Of a stretch of DNA of 64,000 nucleotides, positions 29,739-39,056 are shown one piece after another. Each line of letters opens with the position of its first letter. The stretch's first letter is position 1. The position numbers were made by a program, and so were the translations under genes. This DNA comes from Micrococcus lacusdianchii. Its GTDB lineage: Bacteria; Actinomycetota; Actinomycetes; Actinomycetales; Micrococcaceae. The DNA is taken from NCBI RefSeq assembly GCF_023155805.1, contig NZ_JAKNUW010000002.1, forward strand, positions 171,083 to 235,082, in the 5' to 3' direction. The notes below the pieces were generated by a model. It had not been told where the DNA came from. It did not search any database and saw only the letters and a list, made by a program, of their open reading frames with translations.

Positions 29739-30217
29739 GGCGCCTGCTCGGCCACCCGTGGGCCTACCCGGCGGTCTTCATCGGCGCGGGGATCGCGTTC
29801 GCGGCCTGGGGCACGGCACGGCAGAACGTCGCCGTGATCGTGTCCGCGGTGCTGATGGTCCTGCTGATGCTCCCGTACCTGCGCGCCACCCGCGTGCGCT
29901 TGCGGCCCTTCGCGCAGGCGCAGGGCACGCTGGACGCGGGCGGCGTGGTGGTGTTCTGGCGGCCGGGCTGCCAGTACTGCATGACGCTGCTCAAGGTCCT
30001 CACCGCCGAGGAGCGGGACCGCGTGCATTGGGTGAACATCTGGCAGGAGCCGGAGGCGGCGGCCGCCCTCGAGGGGCTGCACGAGGCGCGCGACGGCCAC
30101 CCCCACCAGGCCGTGCCCACCGCCTGGCTGCGCCGGCGCGACTACGTCGTGGCCACGGACGCGACCCGCGCCCGCCTGAAGGACACGCTGCGCCAGCACG
30201 CCGGAGGCGACGCATGA
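29735..30217 (+). CDS. Membrane-anchored thioredoxin/glutaredoxin-like protein
   Basis: This 160-residue protein has two N-terminal membrane helices (YPAVFIGAGIAFAAWGTA and VAVIVSAVLMVLLMLPYL), then a thioredoxin fold with VVFWRPGCQYCMTLLKVL, a CxxC redox site (CQYC), and the cis-proline region AVPTAWL. This resembles mycoredoxin/glutaredoxin-type proteins of Actinobacteria. The active site would face the cytoplasm given the positive residues after the second helix; that is inference. It overlaps the IMPase gene before it and the GNAT gene after it (ATGA at both ends). Confidence 0.78.
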
Positions 30218-30738
30218 GCCCCCTCGTCCGCCCGCTGCGCCCCGAGGACCACGAGGCGGTCGCCGAGCTCACCCTGGCGTCCTATGTCGACGGCGGCCAC
30301 ATCGCCCCCGATGACGCCTACGTGAAGACCCTCAGGGACGTGGCCGACCGGGCCGGCCGCGCGGAGGTGCTCGTGGCCGAGGTCGACGGCGAGGTGGCCG
30401 GGTCCGTGGTGCTCACCCCGCCCGGCTCGCCCCTGGCCGAGACCTCCGGCGACGGGGAGTACGAGTTCCGCATGCTCGCCGTGCACCCGCGGTTCCACCG
30501 CCGCGGGGTGGGCGGCGCCCTGCTGGCCGAGATCGTGGCGCGGGTCCGCGCCGAGGAGGGCGTGGACGCCGTCGTGCTGACCACCATGCCCTCCATGACC
30601 GACGCCCACCGGATGTACGAGCGCGCCGGCTTCGTGCGCGTCCCGGAGAGGGACTGGCTCCTCGCGGACGTGGTGCCGGACCTCGACCCGGCCGACGAGA
30701 CCGGCCCGTTCCTCGTCTACCGGCTCGCGCTGGACTGA
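30214..30738 (+). CDS. GNAT-family N-acetyltransferase
   Basis: The 174-residue protein contains one GNAT fold. The acetyl-CoA pyrophosphate loop is HPRFHRRGVGGALLAEI (residues about 90-107), preceded by YEFRMLAV and followed by the tyrosine region DAHRMYERAGFVRV. The substrate is unknown. It is the last gene of the overlapped run beginning at ligA. Confidence 0.85.
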   Translation: MSPLVRPLRPEDHEAVAELTLASYVDGGHIAPDDAYVKTLRDVADRAGRAEVLVAEVDGEVAGSVVLTPPGSPLAETSGDGEYEFRMLAVHPRFHRRGVGGALLAEIVARVRAEEGVDAVVLTTMPSMTDAHRMYERAGFVRVPERDWLLADVVPDLDPADETGPFLVYRLALD

Positions 30739-30867
30739 CCCCGGGCGGGACATCGGCACCGGGACCCCATTCGGGGCGGGAAATCCCTGTCATGCGGGCC
30801 CGGAGCGCCGCGGTGGGGTGGATCTCCCGCCTCGAAGCGGTGACGGCGGCCGTCCAGGCCCCGGCAC

Positions 30868-30873
30868 TAGACT
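30868..30873 (+). promoter_or_regulatory. -10 element of the gatCAB operon
   Basis: TAGACT lies in the 204-base gap before gatC. Transcription would start near 30880 and leave a leader of about 60 bases with a normal GAGGAG ribosome site. The rest of the gap, including a half-palindromic CATTCGGGGCGGG at 30769, shows no gene. Confidence 0.5.
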
Positions 30874-30942
30874 CGACCCCGATGTGGCCGCCGCCGCGCC
30901 GGCGTCGTCCACCCCGCCCCGACCCGTCACACGAGGAGATCC

Positions 30943-31239
30943 ATGCCTGAGATCACCCGGGATCAGGTGGAGCATCTGGCTCGCCTGGCCCACATCCGGA
31001 TGACCGACGAGGAGCTGGACACGATGTCCGGCGACCTGGAGAAGATCCTGGAGCACGTCTCCGCGGTCCAGGCCGCCGCGGGCGACGACGTGACGCCGAC
31101 GTCCCACCCCATCGCGTTGGAGAACGTGTTCCGCGAGGACGTGCCGGCCGGCATGCTCACGCAGGAGGAGGCCCTCGACCAGGCGCCGGACTCCGAGGAC
31201 GGCCAGTTCAAGGTCCCCGCCATCCTGGACGGAGAGTGA
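30943..31239 (+). CDS. gatC: Asp-tRNA(Asn)/Glu-tRNA(Gln) amidotransferase subunit C
   Basis: GatC is the 98-residue belt subunit that holds GatA and GatB together in the tRNA-dependent amidotransferase. The family start is present ([15 protein letters not shown] and MTDEELD), as is the C-terminal LRED-like region [18 protein letters not shown]. The ATG has CGAGGAG six bases upstream. It is the first gene of gatCAB, so this organism makes Gln-tRNA, Asn-tRNA or both indirectly. Confidence 0.95.
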   Translation: MPEITRDQVEHLARLAHIRMTDEELDTMSGDLEKILEHVSAVQAAAGDDVTPTSHPIALENVFREDVPAGMLTQEEALDQAPDSEDGQFKVPAILDGE

Positions 31240-31247
31240 GCACCCCC

Positions 31248-32864
31248 ATGACCGAGACGTTCGACGTGAACGCGACCCTCGGCGCCGACGAGCTCGTCCG
31301 GCTCACCGCGCTGCAGATGGCCGAGCGCCTGCGCGCCGGCACCACCACCTCCGTGGAGCTCGTCCAGGCCCACCTGGACCGCATCGCGGCCCACGACGGC
31401 GACGTGCGCGCCGACGCCGACGGCGACCGCGGCGTGCGCGCCTACCTCCACGTGAACACGGACGAGGCCCTCGCCGTCGCCGCCGAGGTGGACGCGATCC
31501 GCGCCGCCGGCGGCCCCGAGGCCGACGCCCTGCACCCGCTGGCCGGTGTGCCCGTGGCCGTGAAGGACAACATCGTCACGCGCGGCCAGCCGACCACGGC
31601 CGCCTCCCGCATGCTCGAGGGCTGGCTCAGCCCGTACGACGCCACGGTGGTGGCCCGCCTCCGCGAGGCCCGCCTGCCGATCCTGGGCAAGACCAACCTC
31701 GACGAGTTCGCGATGGGCGGCTCCACCGAGCACTCCGCGTTCGGCATCACCCGCAACCCGTGGGACGGGGACCGCGTGCCCGGCGGCTCGGGCGGCGGGT
31801 CGGCGGCCGCCGTGGCCGCCTTCCTGGCCCCCTTCGCCCTCGGCTCGGACACCGGCGGCTCCGTGCGTGAGCCCGCCGCGTTCACCGGCACGGTCGGCGT
31901 GAAGCCCACCTACGGCGCGGTCTCCCGCTACGGCCTGATCGCCATGGCCTCCTCGCTGGACCAGATCGGCCCCGCCGCCCGCACCGTGGCCGACGCCGCG
32001 GCGCTGCAGCAGGTCATCGGCGGCCACGACCCGCTGGACTCCACGTCCCTGGCCGACGCGCCGGCGGACCTGACCGCCGCGGCCCGCGGCCGCGACCTGG
32101 CGGGGCTGCGCGTCGGCGTCGTGACGGACCTGCCGGCGGAGGCGTTCCACCCGGGCATCCGGGCCGGCTTCGACGAGCACGTCGCGGCCCTGCGGGAGGC
32201 CGGCGCGGAGATCGTGGAGGTCTCCTGCCCGAGCTTCGACGCCGCCCTCGGCGCGTACTACCTGATCATGCCCTCGGAGGCCTCCTCCAACCTGGCCCGC
32301 TTCGACGGGGTCCGCTACGGCCACCGCGTGGTGCCCGACGGCGGCGGCACGATCGAGCAGGTCATGGGCGCCACCCGCGCCGCCGGCTTCGGCGCCGAGG
32401 TCAAGCGCCGCATCATCCTGGGCACCTACGCGCTGTCCGCCGGCTACTACGACGCCTACTACGGCTCCGCGCAGAAGGTCCGCACGCTCGTGCAGGAGGA
32501 CTTCGCCCGCGCCTTCGAGCAGGTGGACGTCATCCTCACGCCCACCGCGCCGACCCCGGCGTTCGAGCTGGGCGCCAAGACGGACGACCCGATGACCATG
32601 TACGTCAACGACCTGGCCACCATCCCGGCCAACCTCGCCGGCATCCCGGGCATGTCCGTGCCGGGCGGCGTCGTCGACGGGCTGCCCTACGGCCTGCAGC
32701 TGATGGCGCCGGCGCGCGAGGACGCCCGCCTGTACGAGGCCGGCGCCGCGCTCGAACGCCTCGTGGCCCAGCGCCGGGGCGGGCCGGTGTGGGCCGGGGC
32801 CCCCGAGCTGGAGAAGGGCGCGCAGCGCGCCACCACCGCGACCACGGCAGGAGGCCGGGCATGA
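31248..32864 (+). CDS. gatA: Asp-tRNA(Asn)/Glu-tRNA(Gln) amidotransferase subunit A
   Basis: GatA is the glutaminase of the complex and belongs to the amidase signature family. The frame shows the catalytic lysine in VAVKDNIVT, the glycine/serine-rich [14 protein letters not shown] with the cis-serine, and the nucleophile loop [17 protein letters not shown] 31248 is given as start; GTG 31236, which overlaps the gatC stop codon, would add four residues and cannot be excluded. Length is about 538 residues, somewhat above the usual 485 because of an insertion near residue 50 (DADGDRG) and a longer C-terminus. It overlaps gatB by ATGA. Confidence 0.94.
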   Translation: MTETFDVNATLGADELVRLTALQMAERLRAGTTTSVELVQAHLDRIAAHDGDVRADADGDRGVRAYLHVNTDEALAVAAEVDAIRAAGGPEADALHPLAGVPVAVKDNIVTRGQPTTAASRMLEGWLSPYDATVVARLREARLPILGKTNLDEFAMGGSTEHSAFGITRNPWDGDRVPGGSGGGSAAAVAAFLAPFALGSDTGGSVREPAAFTGTVGVKPTYGAVSRYGLIAMASSLDQIGPAARTVADAAALQQVIGGHDPLDSTSLADAPADLTAAARGRDLAGLRVGVVTDLPAEAFHPGIRAGFDEHVAALREAGAEIVEVSCPSFDAALGAYYLIMPSEASSNLARFDGVRYGHRVVPDGGGTIEQVMGATRAAGFGAEVKRRIILGTYALSAGYYDAYYGSAQKVRTLVQEDFARAFEQVDVILTPTAPTPAFELGAKTDDPMTMYVNDLATIPANLAGIPGMSVPGGVVDGLPYGLQLMAPAREDARLYEAGAALERLVAQRRGGPVWAGAPELEKGAQRATTATTAGGRA

Positions 32865-34366
32865 GCCACGCAGAGCAGACCATGGACTTCGCGGAGGCGA
32901 TGGAGCGCTTCGACCCCGTGTTGGGCTTCGAGGTGCACGTGGAGCTGAACACGGCCACGAAGATCTTCTCCTCGGCGCCCAACGCGTTCGGCGACGAGCC
33001 GAACACCAACGTGACCCCGCTCGACCTCGGCCTGCCCGGCACCCTGCCGGTGCTCAACCGCGAGGCCGTGGAGTACGCGATCCACCTGGGCGTGGCCCTG
33101 GACGCGCAGGTCGCCGAGACCTGCCGGTTCGCGCGGAAGAACTACTTCTACCCGGACACGCCGAAGAACTTCCAGACCTCCCAGTACGACGAGCCGATCG
33201 TCTTCGACGGCCACCTGGACGTCGAGCTGGAGGACGGCGAGGTCTTCCGCGTGGAGATCGAGCGCGCGCACCTCGAGGACGATGCCGGCAAGCTCACCCA
33301 CGTGGGCGGCTCGGGCCGCATCCAGGGCGCCTCGGCGTCGCTGGTGGACTACAACCGCGCCGGCGTGCCGCTCATCGAGATCGTCACCAAGCCGATCGTC
33401 GGCGCCGGCGCGCGGGCCCCCGAGCTGGCCCGCGCCTACGTCACCGCGATCCGGGACATCGTCAAGGCCATCGGCATCTCGGACGCCCGCATGGAGCACG
33501 GCAACGTGCGCTGCGACGCGAACGTGTCCCTCATGGAGAAGGGCGCGGACCGCTTCGGCACGCGCACCGAGACGAAGAACGTGGGCTCCACGCGCGCCGT
33601 GCAGCAGGCCGTCACCCATGAGATCCAGCGTCAGGCCGCCGTGCTCGCCGCGGGCGGGACCGTGACGCAGGAGACCCGCCACTGGCACGAGGACACCCGG
33701 ACCACCACGTCCGGCCGCCCGAAGTCCGACGCCGACGACTACCGCTACTTCCCCGAGCCGGACCTCGTGCCCGTGCACGTGGACGCCGCGTGGATCGAGC
33801 GCGTCCGCGCCGAGCTGCCCGAGCTGCCGGCCGTGCGGAACAGGCGGCTCAAGGGCGAGTGGGGCTTCTCCGACGCCGAGTTCCGCGACGTGGTCAACGC
33901 CGGCGTGGCGGACCAGATCGCCGAGACCGTGGAGGCCGGCGCCTCCGCGGCCGCCGCCCGCAAGTGGTGGATGGGCGAGATCGCCCGCCTGGCCAACGTC
34001 GCGGAGAAGGAGGTCGCCGAGCTCGGCGTGACCCCCGCCCACGTCGTGGAGGTCGAGGAGCTGATCGCGGCCAAGACGATCAACGACAAGATCGCCAAGC
34101 AGGTCCTCGGCTTCGTGGCCGAGGGCGAGGGTTCGCCGAAGGAGATCGTCGAGGCCCGCTCGCTGGCGGTGGTCTCCGACGACGGCGCCCTCACCGCTGC
34201 CGTCGACGCCGCCATCGCGGACAACCCGGACGTGGTGGCGAAGATCCAGGGCGGCAAGATGGCCGCCGTCGGCGCCCTGATCGGCCCGGTCATGAAGGCC
34301 ACCCGCGGGCAGGCCGACGCCGGCCGGGTGCGGGAGATCGTGCTGGAGCGGCTCGGGGTGGGCTGA
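32861..34366 (+). CDS. gatB: Asp-tRNA(Asn)/Glu-tRNA(Gln) amidotransferase subunit B
   Basis: GatB activates the misacylated tRNA by phosphorylation and performs amidation with ammonia from GatA. The 501-residue protein has the cradle domain opening [16 protein letters not shown], the signature [12 protein letters not shown] with EHGNVRCD, and [14 protein letters not shown]. The C-terminal tRNA-binding YqeY-like tail ends in [20 protein letters not shown]. The ATG overlaps the gatA stop. The gene ends at a hairpin. Confidence 0.95.
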   Translation: MSHAEQTMDFAEAMERFDPVLGFEVHVELNTATKIFSSAPNAFGDEPNTNVTPLDLGLPGTLPVLNREAVEYAIHLGVALDAQVAETCRFARKNYFYPDTPKNFQTSQYDEPIVFDGHLDVELEDGEVFRVEIERAHLEDDAGKLTHVGGSGRIQGASASLVDYNRAGVPLIEIVTKPIVGAGARAPELARAYVTAIRDIVKAIGISDARMEHGNVRCDANVSLMEKGADRFGTRTETKNVGSTRAVQQAVTHEIQRQAAVLAAGGTVTQETRHWHEDTRTTTSGRPKSDADDYRYFPEPDLVPVHVDAAWIERVRAELPELPAVRNRRLKGEWGFSDAEFRDVVNAGVADQIAETVEAGASAAAARKWWMGEIARLANVAEKEVAELGVTPAHVVEVEELIAAKTINDKIAKQVLGFVAEGEGSPKEIVEARSLAVVSDDGALTAAVDAAIADNPDVVAKIQGGKMAAVGALIGPVMKATRGQADAGRVREIVLERLGVG

Positions 34367-34383
34367 GCCGCCCCCTTCCTCGT

Positions 34384-34440
34384 CGAGGGGCCACGAATGG
34401 TGGGAATCCAGCCCGGATGCGAAAGGTACGTGGCCCCTCG
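34384..34440. terminator. 12-bp stem between convergent gatB and phosphotransferase genes
   Basis: Arms 34384-34395 and 34429-34440 are exactly complementary with a 33-base loop. The position between two convergent stop codons indicates a terminator acting in both directions. Confidence 0.6.
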
Positions 34441-34454
34441 TCGTCGGTTGTGGG

Positions 34455-35486
34455 TCACAGCGCCGCGCTCGCCCGCTCGATCCTCGGCAGCACCTTGCGC
34501 AGCAGCCGACCCCAGCGCGGCACGCGCCCGGTGATCTCCTGCCGGGCCGCGGCGTCGTCGAGGGAGTCCAGGGCGGCGGCGCCCAGCCAGACCCGGGCTC
34601 GCCGGGCCTCCGCGGGCGTGCGGGCGATGGCCTCGATCCGTCCCTCGCCGTGCCAGATCCCCAGGTAGGCCACGTTGCGTGCGGCGTCGCCGGCGTGGGC
34701 GAGGTCCCAGTCCAGGATCCCGGAGAGCTCCCACCGCACGTCCGCCCCGTCCGGGGCGGGCACCCAGTGCATGTTGTGCCCGGCCAGGTCGCCGTGCACC
34801 AGCGCGGGCCCGTCCGGGGGCGCGGCGGCCCACGCGGTCACGGCCGCCGCGATCCTCTCGACGACGCCGGCCCAGTCCGCCGGGAGCGCTCCGGCATGTT
34901 CGGCCGGCAGGGACTCACGCAGCCGCCCGAGACGCTCCACCCGCTCGGCGGTCCACGGACCCCGGAACGCGAACGCCGGGCCCAGGCCCGCGGAGACGCC
35001 CGGTGCGGTCACGTCCACCGCGTCGAGGGCGTCCACGATCCCGCGGAGGACGGTCGGGTCGCCCTCGTGGGGCGGGTGCGGCTGCCCCGGCACGAACGCC
35101 TGGACGACGGCCGCGGCGAGGGGGCGGCCGGCGTCGTCGTCCTGGCGGACCACCGCGGAGAGCGGGCGCGGCACCGCGAAGGGCAGGCCCGCGTCCGCGA
35201 GCGCCTCGAGCAGGGCCATGCGGCGGGGCAGGTGCGCGGCCGGGGAGTCCTCCAGCGTCCACGCCGCGCCCACAGGCGCCCCGGCCTCGCTCGGCCGGGT
35301 CATGCGCAGCACTCCCACGCCGTCCAGCACGAGCACCCGGTGGAACTGCCCGGACTCCACCACGTGGCCGGCGGACCAGTCGGCGGTGCGGAGTCGGGCG
35401 GCGACGTCGTCGGTCACCTCCGGCAGCAGGCGCCGCAGGGCCTCGGTCACCAGCTCGAGCTCGGATGCCGCGGGGGAGGAGGTCAT
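34455..35486 (-). CDS. Aminoglycoside phosphotransferase/choline kinase-fold protein
   Basis: The 343-residue protein has the APH-type kinase fold: the catalytic loop PALVHGDLAGHNMHW (with HGD and asparagine) and the metal motif GILDWDLAHAGDAARN. Family members phosphorylate small molecules including antibiotics, homoserine, choline and sugars; the substrate is not predictable and resistance should not be assumed. ATG 35486 is preceded by TAGCGT at seven bases, a leaderless arrangement. It is divergent from the CPBP protease gene. Confidence 0.82.
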   Translation of the reverse strand: MTSSPAASELELVTEALRRLLPEVTDDVAARLRTADWSAGHVVESGQFHRVLVLDGVGVLRMTRPSEAGAPVGAAWTLEDSPAAHLPRRMALLEALADAGLPFAVPRPLSAVVRQDDDAGRPLAAAVVQAFVPGQPHPPHEGDPTVLRGIVDALDAVDVTAPGVSAGLGPAFAFRGPWTAERVERLGRLRESLPAEHAGALPADWAGVVERIAAAVTAWAAAPPDGPALVHGDLAGHNMHWVPAPDGADVRWELSGILDWDLAHAGDAARNVAYLGIWHGEGRIEAIARTPAEARRARVWLGAAALDSLDDAAARQEITGRVPRWGRLLRKVLPRIERASAAL

Positions 35487-35493
35487 GGGCCCC

Positions 35494-35499
35494 ACGCTA
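35494..35499 (-). promoter_or_regulatory. -10 element of the phosphotransferase gene
   Basis: TAGCGT on the minus strand ends seven bases before the ATG at 35486, the leaderless spacing. Confidence 0.5.
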
Positions 35500-35518
35500 G
35501 CGCCCGGCCACCCCTCCA

Positions 35519-35588
35519 CTTTCGGTCGCGGAATCGGTGCTTCCAGGCCCCTGGCGGAGGCCTGAGGGGACGATTTCGCGCTCGAAAG
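35519..35588. repeat. Long imperfect palindrome in a divergent intergenic region
   Basis: Arms 35519-35536 and 35571-35588 match at 15 of 18 positions. The left arm starts CTTTCGGTCG exactly like the palindrome at 3983. Unlike the others it lies between two divergent genes, so it cannot be a terminator for either of them; it may be a regulatory site or a mobile palindrome. Confidence 0.6.
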
Positions 35589-35632
35589 CGAGGGGGAGGG
35601 GGAGGAGAGGAGGGGAGGGGATACTGTCGGGC

Positions 35633-36520
35633 ATGACCGGCTCCGCCCCCTCCATCCCCGCTGCCCGCCCGGCTCCCCGGGCCCTCCCCGCCCCGAGCGC
35701 GCGCGTGGTCCGGTGGGAGATCGCGATCGTGCTGGGCCTGTCCCTGGGCCGCAGCGCCGTGTACGCGATCGTCCAGCTGATCGACAAGGCCACCCGCGCC
35801 CCGCTCGGCGAGCAGACCACCGTGCTGAACCCGACGCTCAGCCCGCGCCCCGGCTTCGACCTCACCTACCAGCTCCTGGACATCGGCTTCGCACTGATGC
35901 CCGTGCTGCTCGTGCTGCACCTGACGTGGCTGCGGGGGCGGAACCCGTTCCGGGCGTTCGGCCTGGACCTGCGCCACCCCGTCCGCGACCTCGTCTGGGG
36001 CCTCGCCCTGTTCCTCGGGATCGGCCTCGGCACCCTCGGTGTGTACGCCGCAGGCCGGGCCGCCGGGATCACGACGGCGATCGTCGCCAACGCCCTCGAC
36101 GAGACCTGGTACCACGTCCCCGTGCTGCTGCTCTCGGCCGCGCGGCACGCGCTCGTGGAGGAGGTGATCGTGGGGGCGTGGCTCGTCGACCGGCTCGGGT
36201 GGCTCCAGCAGCTGCGTGCCGCCGGACGGCACCGGGATCCGGCCCCCGCCCTCGCCTCACCCCGGGTGAGCGACGCCGGCCTGCACCTGCCCGTGCGGGC
36301 GGGGACCGTCGTCGTCGCCCTCGCGGTGCTGCGCGGGGCGTACCACCTGTACCAGGGCGTGGGCCCGGGGATCGGCAACGCGCTCATGGGGGTGGTGTTC
36401 ACGCTCGTGCTGCTGCGCACGCGCCGGGTCATGCCGCTGGTCCTGGCCCACTTCCTGCTGGACGCCGCCGGGTTCGTGGCGTACCCCATGCTGCATGAGG
36501 CGGGACTCTTCGGCGGGTGA
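35633..36520 (+). CDS. CPBP-family intramembrane metalloprotease
   Basis: This 295-residue protein has about seven to eight membrane helices and the motifs of the CPBP (Abi) family: the double glutamate in HALVEEVIVGAW, the second motif RGAYHLYQG with histidine, and the third histidine in LAHFLLDAAGF. These sites bind zinc in homologues that cut membrane-bound substrates. The N-terminal 25 residues are rich in proline and alanine. The ATG at 35633 lies five bases after TACTGT, so a leaderless mRNA is likely. The substrate is unknown. Confidence 0.88.
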   Translation: MTGSAPSIPAARPAPRALPAPSARVVRWEIAIVLGLSLGRSAVYAIVQLIDKATRAPLGEQTTVLNPTLSPRPGFDLTYQLLDIGFALMPVLLVLHLTWLRGRNPFRAFGLDLRHPVRDLVWGLALFLGIGLGTLGVYAAGRAAGITTAIVANALDETWYHVPVLLLSAARHALVEEVIVGAWLVDRLGWLQQLRAAGRHRDPAPALASPRVSDAGLHLPVRAGTVVVALAVLRGAYHLYQGVGPGIGNALMGVVFTLVLLRTRRVMPLVLAHFLLDAAGFVAYPMLHEAGLFGG

Positions 36521-36540
36521 GGGCGTCCCCGCGGCACTCT

Positions 36541-36591
36541 CGGGGCGGAACCTGGTGCTGTCACTCCGGGAAAGAGCCAGGTTTCGCCCCG
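36541..36591. terminator. 15-bp stem between convergent genes
   Basis: Arms 36541-36555 and 36577-36591 pair at all positions with one G-U. It lies between the protease gene and the convergent VOC gene. The 18 bases starting at 36534 are identical with those starting at 45414. Confidence 0.68.
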
Positions 36592-36631
36592 GAACCGCCC
36601 ACACCGCTGAGGGGCGGGCGGACGGGAGGGG

Positions 36632-37291
36632 TCAGAGCGTGACGGTGCCCGCGGGAGTCGTGAAGGTCACCGAGACGATGCCCGGGGTGCCCGAGGGGGC
36701 GAGGTGCTGGACGTCGACGTCTGCGACCCCGTCCGTCTCACCCTCCTGCTCACCGCCGAGCCACTCGATGAGGCGGTCCCGGGAGCCGGCGATGGCGACC
36801 TTCTCGATCGCGGCCTGCGCCGGTGCGGCCTGCGAGGGGTGCATGTCCTCCTGGCCGTCCGCCCAGCGCATGATGAACGGCAGCTGCGGGTCGGCCAGGG
36901 TGCCCTTCACCCCGATCTGGCGCCAGGAGAGCTCGCGCCCGTCCGGGAAGCGACGGATGCCGGGGACGGCCTCACGCCCCAGGCGGCGCTCGAAGCGGCC
37001 GATGTCCGATGTGGACACGGCCCAGCTCATCCAGCCGCCGCCCTGCTCGGAGCGGGCGCGCACGAGCTGTCCGAACGGGGCGGACAGGGAGGCCGGGTGG
37101 TCCAGGGCCTCGACGACCTCGAGGTACTGGCGGTTGGCCATGGGGAACAGGACGTTATGCGTCCCGAAGCGCGGGTGCACCCCGCCCTTGATCCGCTCGA
37201 CGCCGAGGGCGGCGGAGATCCGCTCCACCGTCGCGTCGAGGCCCTCGGGTCCGGCGGCGAAGGAGACGTGGTCCATGCGGCAGGTGTTCAC
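36632..37291 (-). CDS. VOC-superfamily (glyoxalase-like) protein
   Basis: The 219-residue protein resembles the Glyoxalase_3 group within the vicinal oxygen chelate fold. It starts CRMDHVSFAAGPEGLDATVE and has GTHNVLFPMANRQYLEVVEA, where the histidine and glutamate could bind metal. The function of this group is unknown, and glyoxalase activity should not be assumed. GTG 37291 is chosen since AGAGGAT stands about eight bases upstream; ATG 37276 lacks a site. It is convergent with the protease gene and divergent from metY. Confidence 0.72.
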   Translation of the reverse strand: MNTCRMDHVSFAAGPEGLDATVERISAALGVERIKGGVHPRFGTHNVLFPMANRQYLEVVEALDHPASLSAPFGQLVRARSEQGGGWMSWAVSTSDIGRFERRLGREAVPGIRRFPDGRELSWRQIGVKGTLADPQLPFIMRWADGQEDMHPSQAAPAQAAIEKVAIAGSRDRLIEWLGGEQEGETDGVADVDVQHLAPSGTPGIVSVTFTTPAGTVTL

Positions 37292-37470
37292 AGCGCTGAT
37301 CCTCTCGGTTCCCCGGCTCTCCGAGGTCCTGGCCTGGTGCGAGCAGGGGGTGCGGGCCGGGTCTTGACGGCGGCGCTCCCCCCGTGGCCGAAGCGTATCC
37401 GCGTGTGACGTACGTGACGAAATCGGGTCACCGAGCGTCGCGATCCGACCTCTCACCGCCCCGGGACGGC

Positions 37471-37476
37471 TACGAT
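37471..37476 (+). promoter_or_regulatory. -10 element ahead of the metYX riboswitch
   Basis: TACGAT ends about nine bases before the first stem of the riboswitch, so transcription would begin at about 37483 and include the whole aptamer. Confidence 0.45.
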
Positions 37477-37484
37477 GGCGGCAC

Positions 37485-37605
37485 GGTCACGAGAGTCAGC
37501 GCAAGGCCCCGGCGAGCTGACCGGCAACCCTCCTTCCGCGGTGGGGTGCCCCGGGTGACGACCAGGCTGGCCCCCGCCCGGGGTGCCGGCAAGCGCGGGC
37601 CGCCC
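37485..37605 (+). promoter_or_regulatory. SAM-IV-type S-adenosylmethionine riboswitch
   Basis: The leader of metY has the layout of the actinobacterial SAM-IV aptamer. There is GGTCACGAG at 37485, a P2 stem of GTCAGC (37495-37500) with GCTGAC (37516-37521), the conserved CCGGCAACC at 37521-37529, a GC-rich P3 (CCTCC to GGTGGGGTGCC), GGGTGACGACC closing P1, and a downstream GGGGTGCCGGCAAGC element. SAM-IV elements sense S-adenosylmethionine and repress sulfur amino acid genes, which fits the metY and metX genes that follow. I see no clear intrinsic terminator; control could be on translation. Confidence 0.85.
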
Positions 37606-37694
37606 CACGGCGTCCCCTCCCTCAGCGCACGCCCGCCCGGCGGCGCCGCAGGGGTGGACGTCCGCGGCCCCTGACACGTTCAGGAGGACCAGCC

Positions 37695-39056
37695 ATGACC
37701 ACCGACGCCGCCTCTCACTGGGGCTTCTCCACCGCCCAGGTCCACGCGGGCACCGGCGAGCCCCACGCCTTCGGCGCCACGGCCCTGCCGCTCTACCAGA
37801 CCACCTCGTACGACTTCCCGTCCGCGGAGGTCGCGGCCGACCGGTTCGCGCTCAAGGACCTCGGCCCCATCTACACCCGCATCGGCAACCCCACCCAGGA
37901 GGCCGTGGAGGCCAAGATCGCCGCGCTCGAGGGCGGCGTGGGCGCGCTGCTGCTGGCCTCAGGCCAGGCCGCCACCACGTTCTCGATCCTCAACCTGGCC
38001 GGCGCCGGGGACCACGTCGTCGCCTCCGCCTCGCTGTACGGCGGCACGCAGAACCTGTTCAAGCACACCCTGGCCAAGGTGGGCGTGGAGACCACGTTCG
38101 TGCAGGACCCGGACGACCCCGAGCAGTGGCGCGCCGCCGTGCGCCCGAACACCAAGGCCTTCTTCGGGGAGACCGTGGGCAACCCCCGCGGGGACGTCTT
38201 GGACATCGCCGCCGTCGCCGAGGCCGCCCACGACGCCGGCGTGCCGCTGATCGTGGACAGCACCCTGACCACCCCGTACCTCGTGCGGCCCATCGAGCAC
38301 GGCGCGGACGTCGTCGTGCACTCGGCCACGAAGTACCTCGGCGGGCATGCCGCCGCGATGGCAGGCGTGATCGTGGACGCCGGCCGGTTCGACTACGCCC
38401 AGGATCCCGAGCGGTTCCCCGGCTTCAACGAGCCGGACGAGTCCTACCACGGCGTGGTGTACGCCCGGGACCTGGGCGTGGGCAGCCCGCTGGGGGCGAA
38501 CCTGGCGTTCGTGCTCAAGGCGCGGGTGCAGCTGCTGCGCGACTACGGCTCGGCCATCTCCCCGTTCAACGCGTTCCTGGTGAACCTGGGGCTCGAGACC
38601 CTGTCCCTGCGCATGGAGCGCCAGGTGGGGACGGCGCTCGCGGTGGCACGCCACCTCGAGGGGCACCCGCAGGTGGAGTCCGTCTCCCACCCCGGCCTGG
38701 AGTCCAGCCCCTGGCACGAGCGCGCGCAGCGGTACCTGCCACGCGGGGCGTGCGCGTTCGTCTCCTTCGAGATCGCCGGCGGCGCGGCCGCGGGTGCCGC
38801 GTTCGTGGACGGGCTGGAGCTGCACCACCACGTGGCGAACATCGGCGACGTCCGCTCGCTCGTGGTGCACCCCGCCTCCACCACGCACTCCCAGCTCACC
38901 GAGGACGAGCAGCGCGCCGCCGGCGTCACCCCGGGACTGGTGCGGCTGTCCCTGGGCGTGGAGGACCTCGACGACGTCCTCGCCGACCTGGAGCGCGGCT
39001 TCCTCGCCGCCGGCCGCGCCGTCGACGCCCAGGGCCAGGGTGGAGGCCGGCGATGA
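37695..39056 (+). CDS. metY: O-acetylhomoserine sulfhydrylase (PLP enzyme)
   Basis: MetY forms homocysteine from O-acetylhomoserine and sulfide. The 453-residue protein is a member of the Cys/Met gamma-type PLP family. It shows QTTSYDFPSAEVAADRF, the substrate arm YTRIGNPTQEAVE, LLASGQAAT, and the PLP lysine in VVHSATKYLGGHAA. The C-terminal region has HPASTTHSQLTEDEQ. The long insertion typical of MetY compared with MetB is present. The ATG has AGGAGG upstream. It is the first gene after the riboswitch and overlaps metX by ATGA. Confidence 0.93.
   Translation: MTTDAASHWGFSTAQVHAGTGEPHAFGATALPLYQTTSYDFPSAEVAADRFALKDLGPIYTRIGNPTQEAVEAKIAALEGGVGALLLASGQAATTFSILNLAGAGDHVVASASLYGGTQNLFKHTLAKVGVETTFVQDPDDPEQWRAAVRPNTKAFFGETVGNPRGDVLDIAAVAEAAHDAGVPLIVDSTLTTPYLVRPIEHGADVVVHSATKYLGGHAAAMAGVIVDAGRFDYAQDPERFPGFNEPDESYHGVVYARDLGVGSPLGANLAFVLKARVQLLRDYGSAISPFNAFLVNLGLETLSLRMERQVGTALAVARHLEGHPQVESVSHPGLESSPWHERAQRYLPRGACAFVSFEIAGGAAAGAAFVDGLELHHHVANIGDVRSLVVHPASTTHSQLTEDEQRAAGVTPGLVRLSLGVEDLDDVLADLERGFLAAGRAVDAQGQGGGRR

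Noticed and set aside
34455..35486. Aminoglycoside resistance gene
   Set aside because: The APH fold is shared by many metabolic kinases; nothing beyond the catalytic loop points to antibiotic substrates.
37485..37605. SAM-I (S-box) riboswitch
   Set aside because: The arrangement of stems and the GTGACGACC and GGGGTGCCGGCAAGC elements fit SAM-IV better than SAM-I, which lacks them.
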